From: Reticulitermes lucifugus
Taxonomy: Eukaryota; Arthropoda; Insecta; Blattodea; Rhinotermitidae
Direction: 5' to 3'
Assembly (NCBI GenBank): GCA_026260175.1
Contig: JAKCWW010001154.1
Coordinates: forward strand, 1-64,000
DNA length: 64,000 nucleotides
The position numbers were made by a program, and so were the translations under genes. The notes beneath the pieces were generated by a model that saw nothing but the letters and a program-made list of their open reading frames with translations, was not told the origin of the DNA and made no database searches. Each line of letters opens with the position of its first letter. Within the stretch, counting starts at the first letter, position 1. Below, one piece after another: positions 11,427-24,028 of the stretch.

Positions 11427-12084
11427 AGTTAAAAGAGACTGTACAATAGATCTGAACTTGTACTAACAGTGCCACATGAAAATGCAGTGTGTGCTGGAGA
11501 TCTCATTCCTCACTGATGCTACTGATACAAAAATTATGCAAATATTATATAGAATTGTATGGGGGCACTTCATTTCTAAAATGTTAGCAACAATTAAATA
11601 CCTCAGTCTCCATAATTCTTACACTTCGTTTTACTTGATACCTTAGTATCCTATGAATTTACACTTCTTTCCTCAAAAATAGAAGAGAAGGCCATGGACT
11701 GGATTAATCTGGCTCAGTATAACAAGTGGGCTGTTGTAAACAAGGTAAAGAATCCTTGGGTTCCATATAATGAGGGAAATTCCTTGACTGGCTCAGAAAC
11801 TACTAGCTTACAAAAGAGGACTCTGTTCCTTGCAGTTCATTAGTTACTTATTTAATTACTTTTTTCTCAACTGCTGTCAATGTTATGAGGCAAAAGGAAT
11901 CCTGTTAGCACTGTGTCATACTAGACATAAACTGAATACTTTTTTTGTATTTTTTTACTCACCACTGTTAGTTACAAAAAGGATGTGAAAAAGAGAAAGG
12001 TAGAATCACAAACAGCATCCTTCCATATTTTAATGGCTGTCCCTATAAGAGGTCCAACTGTGAATAAAACCACAATTCGTCATT

Positions 12085-12180
12085 CATCCAGCCTGTAGCC
12101 TAGTCGCTACACCAACTATGCTCGCAACTCATGACAGTGGCAGGGAAAAACTGAAGTACTTGGAAAGAAACCTACCCCAC
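12085..12180 (-). mobile_element. SINE head fragment, family A
   Basis: On the minus strand TTGGTGTAGCGACTAGGCTA matches the A-box region of the copy at 54165 (GGTGTAGT...CCGACTAGGC). The body is not recognisable beyond about 100 bp. Confidence 0.4.
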
Positions 12181-13436
12181 TGCCACGCGTATGTGCAGCT
12201 TCTTTAAGAGGTTTTTATGAGGTCTGGGGCTGTATTCATTTCATTAATATCTTTAGTGAAATTTTGATTGCACAGACTTGAGTGCCCTGATTTCCACAGA
12301 AGAACAGCGGTAAATGTAAGCAGCATAAGGGTGGGGTGTGCTGGAGAGCATTCACAACGGCTCAGATGAACTAGTACCTACATGTACACCCCCCCACAGG
12401 GAGAGACAGGAAGGGGGAAAAAAGCTTGGCCCAGTCAAGTGTCACAAAGAGTTTGAAATAAAAAGAATATCACAAAACTTACTTTGTTTCTGACAGCTAA
12501 CTTTATATGCAACCTACTTATCAAATGGGGAGGTTAATTAAACTTAATGGGAGCTTAACTTACAAACTGTCCATATCAGAACAAAGCATGCAAGCAAGGA
12601 AGTGTTGCTAAACTCTCAAAATTAAAATCACCTTGAAATAAATTTTCTTAAAATCAGACACATTATACAACATTCTCATAAAGATAAACAGTTTATATCT
12701 TGTTTAATAAGTGTTTCTCATAGCTAGAGGGCTGGGTATAAATATACTGCCTAAGACAAAGTTGATCTCTGTTTCATTTTAGTCTAATAACTGCATTTCA
12801 TGATTTTGTCTGAAATTTGAGTTAAATTTTTGGTCAGGTGCATATGATACTGTACACATACCTTTACAACCCACTGTTCCATCTCAACTAATATATACAT
12901 ATATAAGACGCGATGCTTAGATGCTAGGTCAATTAGACTTGAGGTACACTGCAAGCATTGTGCAATATAAGAAGTTCTATGTTAGGCCTACTTTTTTTTT
13001 TTTTTGGAAATGGTTGCTACTTGAATGAGAGCTTATACTATAACTATTAAGTGTGCAGAGTACAGGCCATAAGTGGACTAAAATTGTGATCACCTAGGTT
13101 TGATTAATGATTAAGTAGTAAGTACTTTAACTCTATTTTAATTCAACTAGCATTTACAAAAGAGAATGCTAAATGGAAATTTAATTTAATACTTTGAAGC
13201 TTAGTTTGTATTCTTTTCTATTTCATTCACTTTTTATTTAAAACAAGAAAAGAGGAAGATAATGGCTTATACTGTTACACGTTTCACAGGGACTTAAAAC
13301 TTTCAGTTTGCAGAGAACTGTAGTGCTTAAACTTTATTCAAACCACTCTGTGTGGCAATAAAATCAGTAACAATAATGAATAAACAACCAACAACCTTCA
13401 AACACACTACACAACAGTAACTGTGCTTTTAAAGAC

Positions 13437-13720
13437 TGGTGGTAAGGTAAAGTTGTCCTTCTGCATGCCATGAAGGCAGACGGCAAAGCTGAGGTATAGC
13501 TCCTCTCTTTCTTAACCTCACCACTCAATGGAGGTGAGTGGTCAGCTTCATGCCCCAAATGCCTTACACCCAGCTCACACTGAATACAAAACTGGGCAGG
13601 CCCCAGAACTGGTCTGATGCTTTGTAAATGAGATAAATTTCTTGTTCCTATTGGAAATCAAAACATGATACCTCAGTTGGCCAGCCCATAGCCCAGTCAC
13701 TCTGCTATCATGGCTGCAAA
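13437..13720 (-). mobile_element. SINE copy, family A, near full length
   Basis: On the minus strand a tRNA-like head (GATAGCAGAGTGACTGGGCT) is followed by the body (GAGGTTAAGAAAGAGAGG) and an end in ACTTTACCTTACC. The order and content match the copies at 37115, 54165 and 59778. Open frames across it are chance. Confidence 0.65.
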
Positions 13721-13737
13721 GGCTGTTGATCATTCAC

Positions 13738-13768
<31 letters not shown>

Positions 13769-13785
13769 CGTTGTTGTTGTTGTTG
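13738..13785. repeat. (ATT)n then (GTT)n microsatellite
   Basis: About ten ATT units run directly into about five GTT units, a compound triplet repeat just beyond the head of the SINE at 13437-13720. Confidence 0.9.
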
Positions 13786-15019
13786 AATTATAATGATAAT
13801 AAATTGACTTAAAATGGCAAGAAAGACATAATGGGTTTCTTTTTACTGATATTTTCAAACACGACAGATAAACACGGAAGCAGAGCTGGCTGAATAATAA
13901 TATGGGGTACATTGTTCACAGCATGGAAAGGGTTAAATATGATGTGTCTAAACTGTACAACTCTAGCAAGGACACATCACCTTGTAAATACCATCCATAC
14001 CTTTAACTTCATCATATGTCTGGCACCAGTTTATCTAAAAACCTGTTTTGCCAATGTATGTTTCACATTCATTTAACTAACAAAACAGAAATTGTTCTCT
14101 ATTATGTTACTATTATTTACAGATTAATATACTTGTGGCTCACCACAGCAAGAACAGTAAGTTTGAAAGTTTGATCATGAAGATCAAAATCAACATTAAG
14201 AAAAAGAGCCACTACACCAGTGCTGTTACAAACCTTAGCCTTCAATACAGCAACACATTTCTCATTTTTGTCCTTTCAAGTATCTAAAATTATTTCCATA
14301 TTATGGAAATAAAAAAAAACTCTAAATGACATTTAAACCTACACAATGTGTGCAAAATTCTCCGACTTAATATTACAAGTGCATTATGTGTACAAATATT
14401 TAGATTAAAACTCATTAAACAAATCAATGATGCCACCACTGAATTCTAGATAAGATAATAAAAGTGTTAATTATGGTACTGAAAAAAAAACTGTTGTAAG
14501 TTTTAATGTGAGATGAGAATGCTCATGAGACACATTAAGATAAAACTAATTAGTAACATAAACTAAACCATCTGTTCAACACCGTCCATCATTTAGGAAT
14601 GCTTGTTCTAATGCTGTATTGTGTGTGACAATTGTAAAAGTAAAGTAAAACAAATATGGATCAGCAGAGGCATAACACGTTAAAACAGGTGGAACTTCTT
14701 GAGTTAAAAAATGGGTCAAAATGTATACAAAAATCAGTATATGCCTCCAAGTGTTCTGTGTACAGTATGGTACCTACAGATCAAACACAGTACACATTTG
14801 GTTATAGAGCCTTCATTCAGCTGTGTATGTGCTACAGGCCTATCTAGACCAGTTCATGAACCTGTGCTACCTGACATACACACAGGCAGGAACTGAATAC
14901 ACTAGGAACTGTCAATTTTCTCCACATCAATTGAAAGGACACATAATTTTATTTTTTATGTAATGAATATCCTACCAAAACATAATTAGCTGTTAATAAT
15001 TTCTAGCACAAGTAAGGTA

Positions 15020-15420
15020 AAGTGACCGTCTTTTCCTTGGCATTTTCAGGGATGGGGACGGCATTGAAATAACAATTAAATTGATACATATATTACAGTC
15101 ATTTTGTTGTATCTTACATACACCTTTACTGTTTACTGCTCAATGTGCAGCATTGCTGCCATCTCCGTGTTGGGAAAGTCGCTAACAAGAACCAAGAAAA
15201 TCTCCATTCTAAAGAATATTATCAGGAATATGGAATAAAACTGGAAAAAATAAAACAAATTGGGGAAAAATCAGGGACAAAATTAGTCTGGAATATGTCT
15301 TTTTTGGGGACAGTTCTCGAAAATCTGGGACAAATGGCCACCTTAAGACAAGGTTGAGAGATGGCCAGCATATCAGACATGCAAATGTCAGTAATGAGTT
15401 GGCAGACCACTGTTGTTCAA
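15020..15420. repeat. Low-copy-looking dispersed repeat with GGGACA phrases
   Basis: The phrases GGGGACGG, CAGGGACAAAAT, GGGGACAG and CTGGGACAAATGG recur at short intervals, followed by CACCTTAAG. A similar GTCCCGG-rich, partly palindromic phrase is at 2165-2265. I take this as a non-coding repeat; the open frame of 70 codons is chance. Confidence 0.3.
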
Positions 15421-18400
15421 AATATAATTAGTTTTAAAACTATGCCATGGATAACTATGTAAAATTAATTTATGATCTAGAAAAGTAAACTTTAATCTGT
15501 TGATAAAAATAATGAAATAATGTAGTTCACAATCTAACATGTGGTCACTAGTATTTGATTTTGACATATATATATACTGTACAAATGGTTGACACACATT
15601 CTCACAAATCACTCCGAAGCACTGCTGTTCAGCTATATACAGTATTAAAGAAATAGTACCACTACGTGAATTCATGATCCATATCTTTGTATGGTTCCCA
15701 AGTTCTACATGGAAAAATATTATGTGCATGCACACACACAAACAAACACACACACACAGAAGATGACTCATACTTTTATTGTTACAATCAATCATGACTG
15801 TATTAATAATTACACAAATAATTACTTCTGAGAAACAAATATGTGCACTCATCACAGTGTGCTCTTCTTGTGAATGATATCACTACCTCAATTTCAATGG
15901 TAGAAGGGAAAGAGTGTACGAGTGGGGAACAACTGTATTAATAATGTGACAGACTGCCATATTGGTGACAGTTTCAGCATTGTAAAGACTCCTTTTTTTG
16001 ATACTAACTCAGACAGAAGCAATGTTGAAAATGGGAGCAGATGTGGGTGGATGCCATCTACCCAGTTCTAGAGGCTTTCTGTTAAAGATGTCAGTTACAG
16101 TGCCTAAAGCCATTCCTAACAATGCAACATGTAGACGTAAGTGGTGACACACTTTTTAAAACCTGCATTGTAATAATCTCCTTTACAATATGTGCTCATT
16201 ATGCCCTGGGCTTATCAACTGTTCCTTGAACATCTACATAGTTCTGGCAAGTCATTTCAACCCGTGTATAACAGGTACTTGTCCTGTGCCTTACAGAACT
16301 TGAAATGAAATAAACATCCACTTGTATTGTGTTAATACTGAGATTACACGGTGCTTAACTGAAATTTTCTGTAACATTTGAGCCAAACAACATCAGATAT
16401 ATTCAGTTCTTGATTTAAAGCTGATTGTACTGTCCTTGGGAGAAAAGAATAATATGTGAGCTACAAAACCAGTCATTGCACAGAAGGATAAAAGTTAACT
16501 TATGAAGATTTAAAGTAACCTTGAACACACAATAATTAGCTAAACTCAGTCACCCTCACTTTTTCAAGTGCTGATATATGCTCTACACCACATTTCTATC
16601 ACCAGCAGTTCAGGTTCTGCTATTTTATGTTTTGTTATTCTCTCAATTTTGCCTCGGAAAAGGGTGAACTATTTTACATTCCTTAAACATGCATCAAAGT
16701 TCAAATATTAAAAGAACACATAATAGAAGGGTAAAGAGTGTTGTTGTGGTGGGGGAAACAAAGAGCCTGGAAATGAGTACATTTAGCATTAGAACAGTGG
16801 ACATGCCAGGAAGATGTATATTCAAGACTGGTCCTGGAAGGGTTAAGTTCAGAGTAATGTAACTGTACAAATTTCATCAGAATCAAACAAATGGTTTAGA
16901 AGTCGAAAGATGCAAAAGCAAAATTTTCACCCTTTTTCTGTTGACGACAAAGGTAAAGCAATCCCGCTGAAAATAAAACTTCTCACCCCCATGCCCACAC
17001 ACAAACAATCGTCAAAATATGTTCAGGCTTGCTCATTTTGTGTCCTAATAATGTGCAGTATTTCACCGTTCTGAAGTGTTAGTCAGTGAGTGAATGGCAA
17101 GTAGAGGACAGTGCCTGAGAATATGAATAATGGGAATAAATTATACCACACAGGTTCAATGCTTTCTTATATGATCACCAGTCCAACAGGAACCCTATCT
17201 CAAGTCTCATTATTAGCGAACACACTGAACAGCAGGGCAACTATATTTACATTTGACCAAATATCTATTTTTACTGTGTTTTCAAACATCTGAATAATTC
17301 CTTTAATAAAATGTCAGATTAATAGTGATATCCGGCACAACTCATAACCACTTATAACTCATATAAATGAGACTGTACTGTAGTGTTAGTAACAAAAATA
17401 ACAATAGTCAGTAATAAAAACAATATAAGATGCAGCATGTTCAGACATACACTCAGAGCACAGAATCAAACAGAATCAGTTTTAGCTCTAAAAATTTGCT
17501 GCAAATAAAACAACATATACATATTGACAACACTTAAAATACAAACAAATCTGATAATTAATTATTTGATTTTAAAATTATAAAATAAGTCTAATGTTCA
17601 TAACACAGGCCAATGAAGTCAGCAAAATGTCATAATAATTCAATATAACAATGAAAATAAAAACAAACCATAATTTAGTAATACAAAAATCATACATACA
17701 GTGTAGAAAACACTAAACCTTATGGCTGCTACTTTCAAACAACCACATGTGCAATGGTATATATGGTTAATTAGGAGGGTTAACACACGTTACTAAAACA
17801 TCCGTCTTAAGGAGCATATGGTCTTAGGCCAAGTGCACAATACAGCTGTGGGGTCAAGGCACATCTAATGATAGGCCTGGTGCACGATTTTCTGTGCTAT
17901 CCTGTGAAGGTGAATCAGAAAGCAGCACCAAGATAAAAAAAACAAACTTGCTCTTTTGTAAGCATTCATATTTCAACATTTTTTATTGAATTCTCTGAAG
18001 CAGCTTATATAGATGGACCTATAATATGATCATAAAATGAAAACAAAATGTTAACAGAACGTTTTATGATCCTAGAATACAAAATATAATGGTAACAGCA
18101 CCATTAGCATGGGCTAAGCTATAATACCTAATAAAACTAATGTAGGCCTAAAGTAAATAAGTGACTGCTCTGGTAATGTAACAAACCTAAGAAGAAAAAA
18201 TAAACTGTAAGCACATGATTAGACACATGATGCACATCATGCTGCCATTAAGTTTAGTTATTCTAAACACAATGGCCCATGTCAACTTCTCACTAAAGCC
18301 TTAGTTCATTTCTGTAAGGGACAAAGTTCTGTTCTAAAAAACTTAACTCTTCAGCCCAGTTAGGTATACTTGAATGCTGTGGCAAAACTTCTGATGGCTG

Positions 18401-19339
18401 AAAAGGAACTGTTCTACACGTCTGCTGAAACCCACTTTACAGTGGTCTCTCATATACAAAACTTAACAATGCAAACAAAATTATAATGGAGAACAAGTAA
18501 AGTGCTAGGCTACAATGGTGATCTACAACGATCTGAGCATGTGGAGCCAGCACCAAATAAAATTGTGCATACCTCGCCCCCAACACATACAGTTAAGGGA
18601 AGAGAATAACATTTGTGTTGTTGAAATATTCATATTTTAAGACGGCACTTCTTGCATTCTACAGCAACTTCTTATAACAAATTTAGGCCCATTATGTGGT
18701 GACAGAATGTCTTAAACTAAGCGGCTGCTATCCCTCCTACCTATAGCCATTAAATTAACCCTCAAGTGCCAAACACAAGGCCCCTTTGGGTTGCAGAAGT
18801 CTTGGGAACCCTTTAGCACCAACAAGATGTCCTTGATTTCTTGCTGTCTTATTAGGTTATTTTTATACCTTCTGGTTGAAGGGCACCCTGATAACATTAC
18901 CTTTTCTTCAATTCTTTGACATGAAAATGGGGTTTGCTAATAAACTTTGAACCATATCCACAGTACAGGAATAACCACACAAGTGCTTGCATAAGGAGAG
19001 AGACACACACATGCATGTGCATGCACGCTTACACACACAAATCATATGACTGTATTTAGTTGCACACAAACAAAAGACATGCAAAACCTAAAATATTAAC
19101 ACAAGATTTTCTCATATTGTGAAACAGAATTATTCATTAAATATAGTAGGAGGAAACATATCAGGCGATCCAATAAGTGGGGCAGACATTAACATCATAC
19201 ACAGAGTTCTTTCAGGGCTGGGATGTTCTGGCTCAAGTGGCCATGGAATAGACTTGCAAGGGACATGAGTGACACCTATTGAGCATCACATGCAAGTGGA
19301 AGCAACTTCAATAAAGAAGCGCACTATATTTAGGGCCCA

Positions 19340-19506
19340 TATCTTATATCTTTTATATTGTATATTTTCCTGTAAAGGGTGAAAAACTGTGTATATGGTT
19401 GTTGATTGTGATTGTCATTGATATTAGTAGTACTTGACTTGTTTCATATCCAGCAGCCTGTGAGCTGACGTTGGATTCATGAAATGTAAATGTAAATGTA
19501 ATGTAA
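19340..19506 (+). mobile_element. LINE 3' end (tail only)
   Basis: A 3' UTR-like segment (GTTTCATATCCAGCAGCCTG, then GGATTCATG) ends in repeated AATGTA units at 19481-19505. This is the usual form of a Jockey/CR1-type LINE tail. No coding part remains nearby. Confidence 0.4.
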
Positions 19507-20827
19507 TGAGGCAAAACCCTCCACAACCTTCTTGCAATCTAAGCAACATCTCAAAAGATATGGAGTCGGTGGGGTGGGGGGGGGGTTATGCCATGCTAAA
19601 TCTGAACATGTTAGTAAACAATCAAACTACTTTGGATCCCACAGTAAAAGAAAACAAAATTAAAAATTCATCACACTAGTTCTCAGCACATGTAAGCATT
19701 CTATGTTGGTGAGACCTGACCTTTCCACCCCCACATAGGCCATCAATTTAACTACTAAATTCCAACTTTGTTAAAATTCTTCAGACAAATAGTTTTATTT
19801 ACTCTCTGATGCATGATACTAAGTGTCTCCTTCAATACCAACAAAGAACAAAGACAATCTGCCATTAATGGTTAAGTAACATCTATCGTTGTGTCTTCAA
19901 AAGCAGGTTTTTCAAATCATGACTTATTCAATGCTGGCAGTCACAAGAAGTTACAAAATTGTGAAGTCAAGGTGAACTTTTGTCACATGCTTCAAAGTTC
20001 ATGCTCATAGATTATGTGATATTCCACACTGTCTCTGATAAAATTTCCTTTCAGTAAAAGTTCAGGGAGTGGGGGGAAAGCCTAAAAATATGAACAAATT
20101 GCAAGCATATAGAAGACTAAGTTAATATGTATTATTAACGGCCACTAACTTTACTTTCCATATGTCACAAGACTTGTATTACTTGCACATCTCACTACCA
20201 AACAGTGACAATTAGAATGCTTGCTTCAAAGATGGGAAGTCACTATTATTTTTTATGGATATAAAGGACTTGATATTTTAAACTTGTATATAATTAAATA
20301 TTGTCACATGCCACATGTTAATTGCCAACACAAGATAATACTGCCAAGAGAAAAGTAATCTGGAATTCAAAAGTAATACTGTGACAAGTAGGACAATAAA
20401 AACAATTAGAATTTCCTGTGTGTCATAAATACTTCACATTCTCCTTAAATTGTAATTGTACTTTTAACAATAATGAATTAACTACATCAATAATTTTCAA
20501 CACTAAATATCATGATGGTCACTGTGGATATTCCCAGAAGCTGCCCTTAAAGTACACAAATAATATATTGAAATTAACTTACTGGTCCCATCAGTAATAC
20601 AAACGCAAAGATCAAACATAACAACTAATACTAACCTTCAACTCTTCAGTGGATATATAGACATACTATATGATACTTATTCCTGTACGTAAAAAGTACA
20701 AAACAATAATTGCAAATAGTCTATAATCAAAAAGAAACCAATGTTTCATTACAAAATTCATGTGTGACTACTCTGTGAAAATGCAGACTCTGGAATGATC
20801 ATGACGGTAAAGGGGCAGTTACATTGT

Positions 20828-21028
20828 TCACTGAGCTCCCTCTCCCTCTTCCTCTGCTTTCGTATATACAATCTCAGCATACTCAGTCTTGTCATCCTCC
20901 CGGCGAACGACAGGACGTTGTGTTGACTGCAGATCTAGTTCAGCATAAACCACATCCTGTCCATGTGGCTTCCCTTTTGTTGATGTCACAATATGTTCAC
21001 TGCTTTCTGTGCCAGGCTTTTCCATTCC
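20828..21028 (-). CDS. Fas3: Fasciclin-3 cytoplasmic tail, terminal exon 1 (ITIM/ITSM-like motifs)
   Basis: The acceptor GTTGTGTTGGCAG opens the exon in phase 0, and it ends EEEGEGAQ then TGA: 66 residues plus stop. Two tyrosine motifs stand out: QDVVYAELDL, which fits the ITIM pattern (V/I/L/S-x-Y-x-x-L/V/I), and KTEYAEIVYT, which fits the ITSM pattern (T-x-Y-x-x-V/I). The two tyrosines are 22 residues apart, a spacing seen in paired SH2-binding tails. It is joined in frame to the 30-nt exon at 21756 and the 121-nt exon at 22374, whose SSDTESAD matches my memory of the fly Fasciclin-3 tail (TSDTESAD). Fasciclin-3 is a homophilic Ig-type adhesion protein of axons, epithelia and septate junctions. 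Binding of SH2 phosphatases or adaptors is inferred. The alternative terminal exon is at 47963. Confidence 0.82.
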   Translation of the reverse strand, partial: GMEKPGTESSEHIVTSTKGKPHGQDVVYAELDLQSTQRPVVRREDDKTEYAEIVYTKAEEEGEGAQ

Positions 21029-21755
21029 CTGCCAACACAACAAACTTAAGAACATGTGCATTACCTACCAACTTACATGCATAACCAACAGACTAATCAA
21101 CCAACTATGTAAATCTAGAACCTGTAGATTCAGCACTACTGAACAATTAAATATGTCAAATAGTTAACGTCATGTAAGGTCTGTGAATTGTTCTTCAGAA
21201 CCCTGACATTTCATTTGAATATGAAGAATGCTTCAGTTTTTCTGAATATGTAAGTCTCTTTATTTGAGGAATGTAAGGAAGTCATAGCCTTATGGTATGC
21301 TGCGATGTGACATCATGTGATATGACAGATACATACCAAAGTTTAGGAGAAACATCAGGGTCAACATTGAATATACAGATAGCACATTCATCAGAAACAG
21401 ACATATCATAATACACGGTGTCACATCCAAAAATACCACTATCTTAATATACATCACAGTGAGATACTCAAATCTCATACAGCTTGTACCTCTGCACCAC
21501 CTCATATGTTCATATGCCAGGAGACAAGACCTCAACATTTTCTTCTAATGTCTTACTTCTCCAGTTCCCTTACAAAATGGCTAGTTCAGCTTAGCAGAAT
21601 ATACAGTAAGAATACAAATGCAGAGAATACAGAGAAACAGAACATGATGAATGACTTGAGGAAGAGGAAAAGAATGAAGAAAGAAGGAAGGGACTTTCAA
21701 TCACACAATCTTAACACAATTTCGAATTCAAATATTGCAAACTTATGGAACATAC

Positions 21756-21785
21756 CTTCTCAGTCTCCATGGCTACGTTTTGAAA
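21756..21785 (-). CDS. Fas3: Fasciclin-3 tail, 30-nt microexon
   Basis: The acceptor TTTTTTTCAG and donor AAG/GTATGT enclose exactly ten codons reading FQNVAMETEK. The exon is phase 0 on both sides, so it can be skipped without changing the frame. It sits between the 121-nt exon and terminal exon 1. No domain; it is too short for most gene finders. Confidence 0.75.
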
Positions 21786-21927
21786 CTGAAAAAAAAGGAG
21801 GAAAAAGAAGTAATTAAAGCAACTGATTTGTTATCCATTATTTAAAACGGATTTCTATAAGGTGATATCATGCAACCCATGCCAGTTGCTTACACACACA
21901 CAACAATACAGCATTAAAATCTTCACT

Positions 21928-22117
21928 CTTCTGGGATGTTACACAGTGTACATTGGTAGTTAGATGCTGACGTTTCGGAACAACCTATCGGTCCCATCTT
22001 CAAGGGTATGCAGTCCAAGAAGAATGACTGGGCTGCTTACCCTTGAAGATGGGACTGATAGCTTGTCCCAGACATTGGTCTATAACTACCAATCTATGCT
22101 GCATAACATACCAGAAA
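21928..22117. mobile_element. Foldback (hairpin) element, family F
   Basis: The left arm (CTTCTGGGATGTTACACAGTG ... CTATCGGTCCCATCTTCAAG) and the right arm (CTTGAAGATGGGACTGATAG ... CATAACATACCAGAAAAG) are reverse complements around a short centre. No coding sequence. It lies in the intron between the 30-nt and 121-nt Fasciclin-3 exons. Confidence 0.7.
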
Positions 22118-22373
22118 AGTAAACATTTCATTTAGACCATGGCGGAAGACAAAAATCACGCAACACCACAACATTTTAATATTATCACTTCACCTATGCC
22201 TATTACTTCCAACTGATCTCTTTCTTTCTGGTTCTTTGAACAAAATTTAGTATGAATTTATCATCTCTCCCAAGCATAAACCATTACAAAACAATTGAAG
22301 GATTATCATATAAAAACAGTCGATAATTTAAAGACAAGACATGTAACCAAGAGTTGGTTGTTTCATCTCTTAC

Positions 22374-22494
22374 TTTCAAGTCCTCAGCATCAGCAGCCAC
22401 CTTATCCTTCTTCTTCTTTAGGATATATGTGAGATTCATCTTGGGTTTCTTGCTCTTCTCAGCAGGTCCATGGTCAGCACTCTCCGTGTCACTA
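22374..22494 (-). CDS. Fas3: Fasciclin-3 tail, 121-nt exon (SDTESAD motif)
   Basis: The acceptor TTGCTGCTTGCAG and donor GAAA/GTAAGAG bound the exon. With two bases from the preceding 34-nt exon it reads SSDTESADHGPAEKSK, then PKMNLTYILKKKKDK and VAADAEDLK, and ends in phase 0. SDTESAD is the key match to fly Fasciclin-3, where it lies a short way inside the membrane. S/T-x-x-E/D sites suggest acidic-kinase (CK2-type) phosphorylation, an inference only. The lysine run forms a basic patch. This exon carries the family identification for the whole tail. Confidence 0.85.
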
Positions 22495-22789
22495 CTGCAA
22501 GCAGCAACCAGCTATCTCAATGTGAACATTGTAAAGCAGATTTTTCTGTTTGATTTATAGTGCCACTGTATAATGAAAACTGACTGAACAAACTTTTAAG
22601 AGCTTGTATGTTTCCTCTGGAAAACTTTGTATATAATGGAATCATAACAAGTGAAACTATTCCTGTGCCTACACACCATGACATGACAACGCATAGGGAA
22701 GGCATACAACACCTTAATGCTACATGAAGATGAGTGGCCAAGTTCCAATGCTGTCTGCTTTACTGCCCAAGAAAATAGTGTCCAGTTCT

Positions 22790-22935
22790 CACTGGGCATG
22801 AGGATGGGGTGAGGGGCTCATATCTGTGCTGAACACAGTGGTGAAAAGAAAATTCCTACCTTTGTCAGGAATAAAACACTGACTGTTGATGCCATGACCA
22901 GTCACTTTCCTGACTGAGCTCTCCTAGCTAATGGG
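22790..22935 (-). mobile_element. tRNA-derived SINE remnant
   Basis: On the minus strand TTAGCTAGGAGAGCTCAGTC resembles a tRNA A box with D-loop, and a degenerate B box (TTTTATTCCTG) follows about 45 bases on. The body is diverged. Confidence 0.4.
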
Positions 22936-23109
22936 CAACAAAACATGAAAGCAGCCATTTGTGTTTAAATATTCTGAACTCAAATTACACTGTAATCATA
23001 TATGATGCTAAACATGCCTGGAATTAAAAAACTAATAACTTGCAATATACTGTGCTGTGATTAAGAATTCAAAACAAGATTTTCCACATCACTCATGTTG
23101 AGGATCCTG

Positions 23110-23245
23110 TCTTCTGCGATGCTATTCCAAGTATCAGGTAATTTAACACATTCTGACGGTTTGAAGAATCACAACGCCTTCATCTTCAAGAGTTGGTACG
23201 TCCTGGCACTGAAGAGAAATGCTATACAGCATAACATCCCATAAG
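23110..23245. mobile_element. Foldback element, family F (diverged)
   Basis: The left end CTTCTGCGATGCTATTCC and the right end TATACAGCATAACATCCCAT are inverted; CCTTCATCTTCAAGAG in the centre is shared with the copies at 21928 and 27515. Confidence 0.55.
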
Positions 23246-23399
23246 ACAAGAATTCTCAATTCAAAGTACATTCTAAAGCAGAAGTAAAAATTTCAAGTTC
23301 CTCATTTTGTAAAATCTTTGATTACCCAAATTTTTCTTCTGTCTTAGAACCTAATACTTTAATATACTTGTAATTTAAATTATTGCCTAATAGTGAGAG

Positions 23400-23620
23400 A
23401 TATTATGCGTAAAATGATGCAGTGACTGGCTGTATGCTGGATATTCTGGGTTCAAATCTAGTAACGGCACTTGGATTGTTCTCTTCACCACTATGGCTCT
23501 GAATACACCTAGCTTCCCATCAGTAATTTCTAAGAGGACCAATTAATTGGTGATAAAGTGCCATATTTTAGAGTTGACCACGCATCTCCACCTAGAATGA
23601 AGTTCTAACATGCATAGACC
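23400..23620 (+). mobile_element. tRNA-derived SINE remnant
   Basis: ATGATGCAGTGACTGGCTG is followed about 25 bases later by the B box GGGTTCAAATC. The body continues CTTCACCACTATGGCTCTG. No clear target duplication. Confidence 0.4.
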
Positions 23621-23711
23621 TTTACTTCTATCATCACTATACACCTCAACAGCATATGTCGCAGCCACAGAAATAATATGATCTTTACTTTAGTCCTAGT
23701 ACACCATAATA

Positions 23712-24028
23712 GAGTAGTCCCTTGGTCATCTCGACTATATGGGGGGTGGGGTGGTCCAGATTACCGGAAATCTGAACCACCAAGGGGAAACTCTGTGGTA
23801 CAGGTAACATACAAAACATCATCACTCCATGATAAAGTAAAACTCCTTAAAGCGAAAATACTGTACCTAACAGTATACGATGATGATGATGATGATGATG
23901 ACGACAATGATGATATAATTATGTAATAATAATTTTAATGGGAATTACTGGGCTATAGGAGGCCCAAAAGTTTCCGGACCAGCTGGGGATCCGGATCACC
24001 AGACTCTGGATTGAGGAACCACTGTATT
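23712..24028. mobile_element. Possible pogo/Tigger-like MITE
   Basis: The left end AGTAGTCCCTTGGTCATC and the right end, reverse-complemented, AGTGGTTCCTCAATCC are similar, and both continue into 'GGTCCGGA/GGTCCAGATTACCGG' type sequence, as in Tigger-like elements. A GAT microsatellite is at 23878-23915. TA dinucleotides flank both ends. The termini are only partly matched. Confidence 0.35.

Larger units (their letters stand above)
9571..20827. other. AT-rich stretch of about 11 kb with no exon found; possible 3' flank or long 3' UTR of Fasciclin-3
   Basis: This lies downstream (minus strand) of the Fasciclin-3 stop at 20828. It holds an hAT-like element, a family A SINE, a LINE 3' end, microsatellites and a hammerhead-like motif, but no supported exon. 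Minus-strand AATAAA occurs at several places (for example near 19793, 17983 and 10158), so the transcript end cannot be fixed. Repeats are sparser than in 1-9 kb. Confidence 0.4.

Noticed and set aside
15388-15855. 155-codon minus-strand open frame
   Set aside because: Composition is driven by CA-rich microsatellite (Cys/Val runs) and AT-rich DNA; no domain, no splice context.
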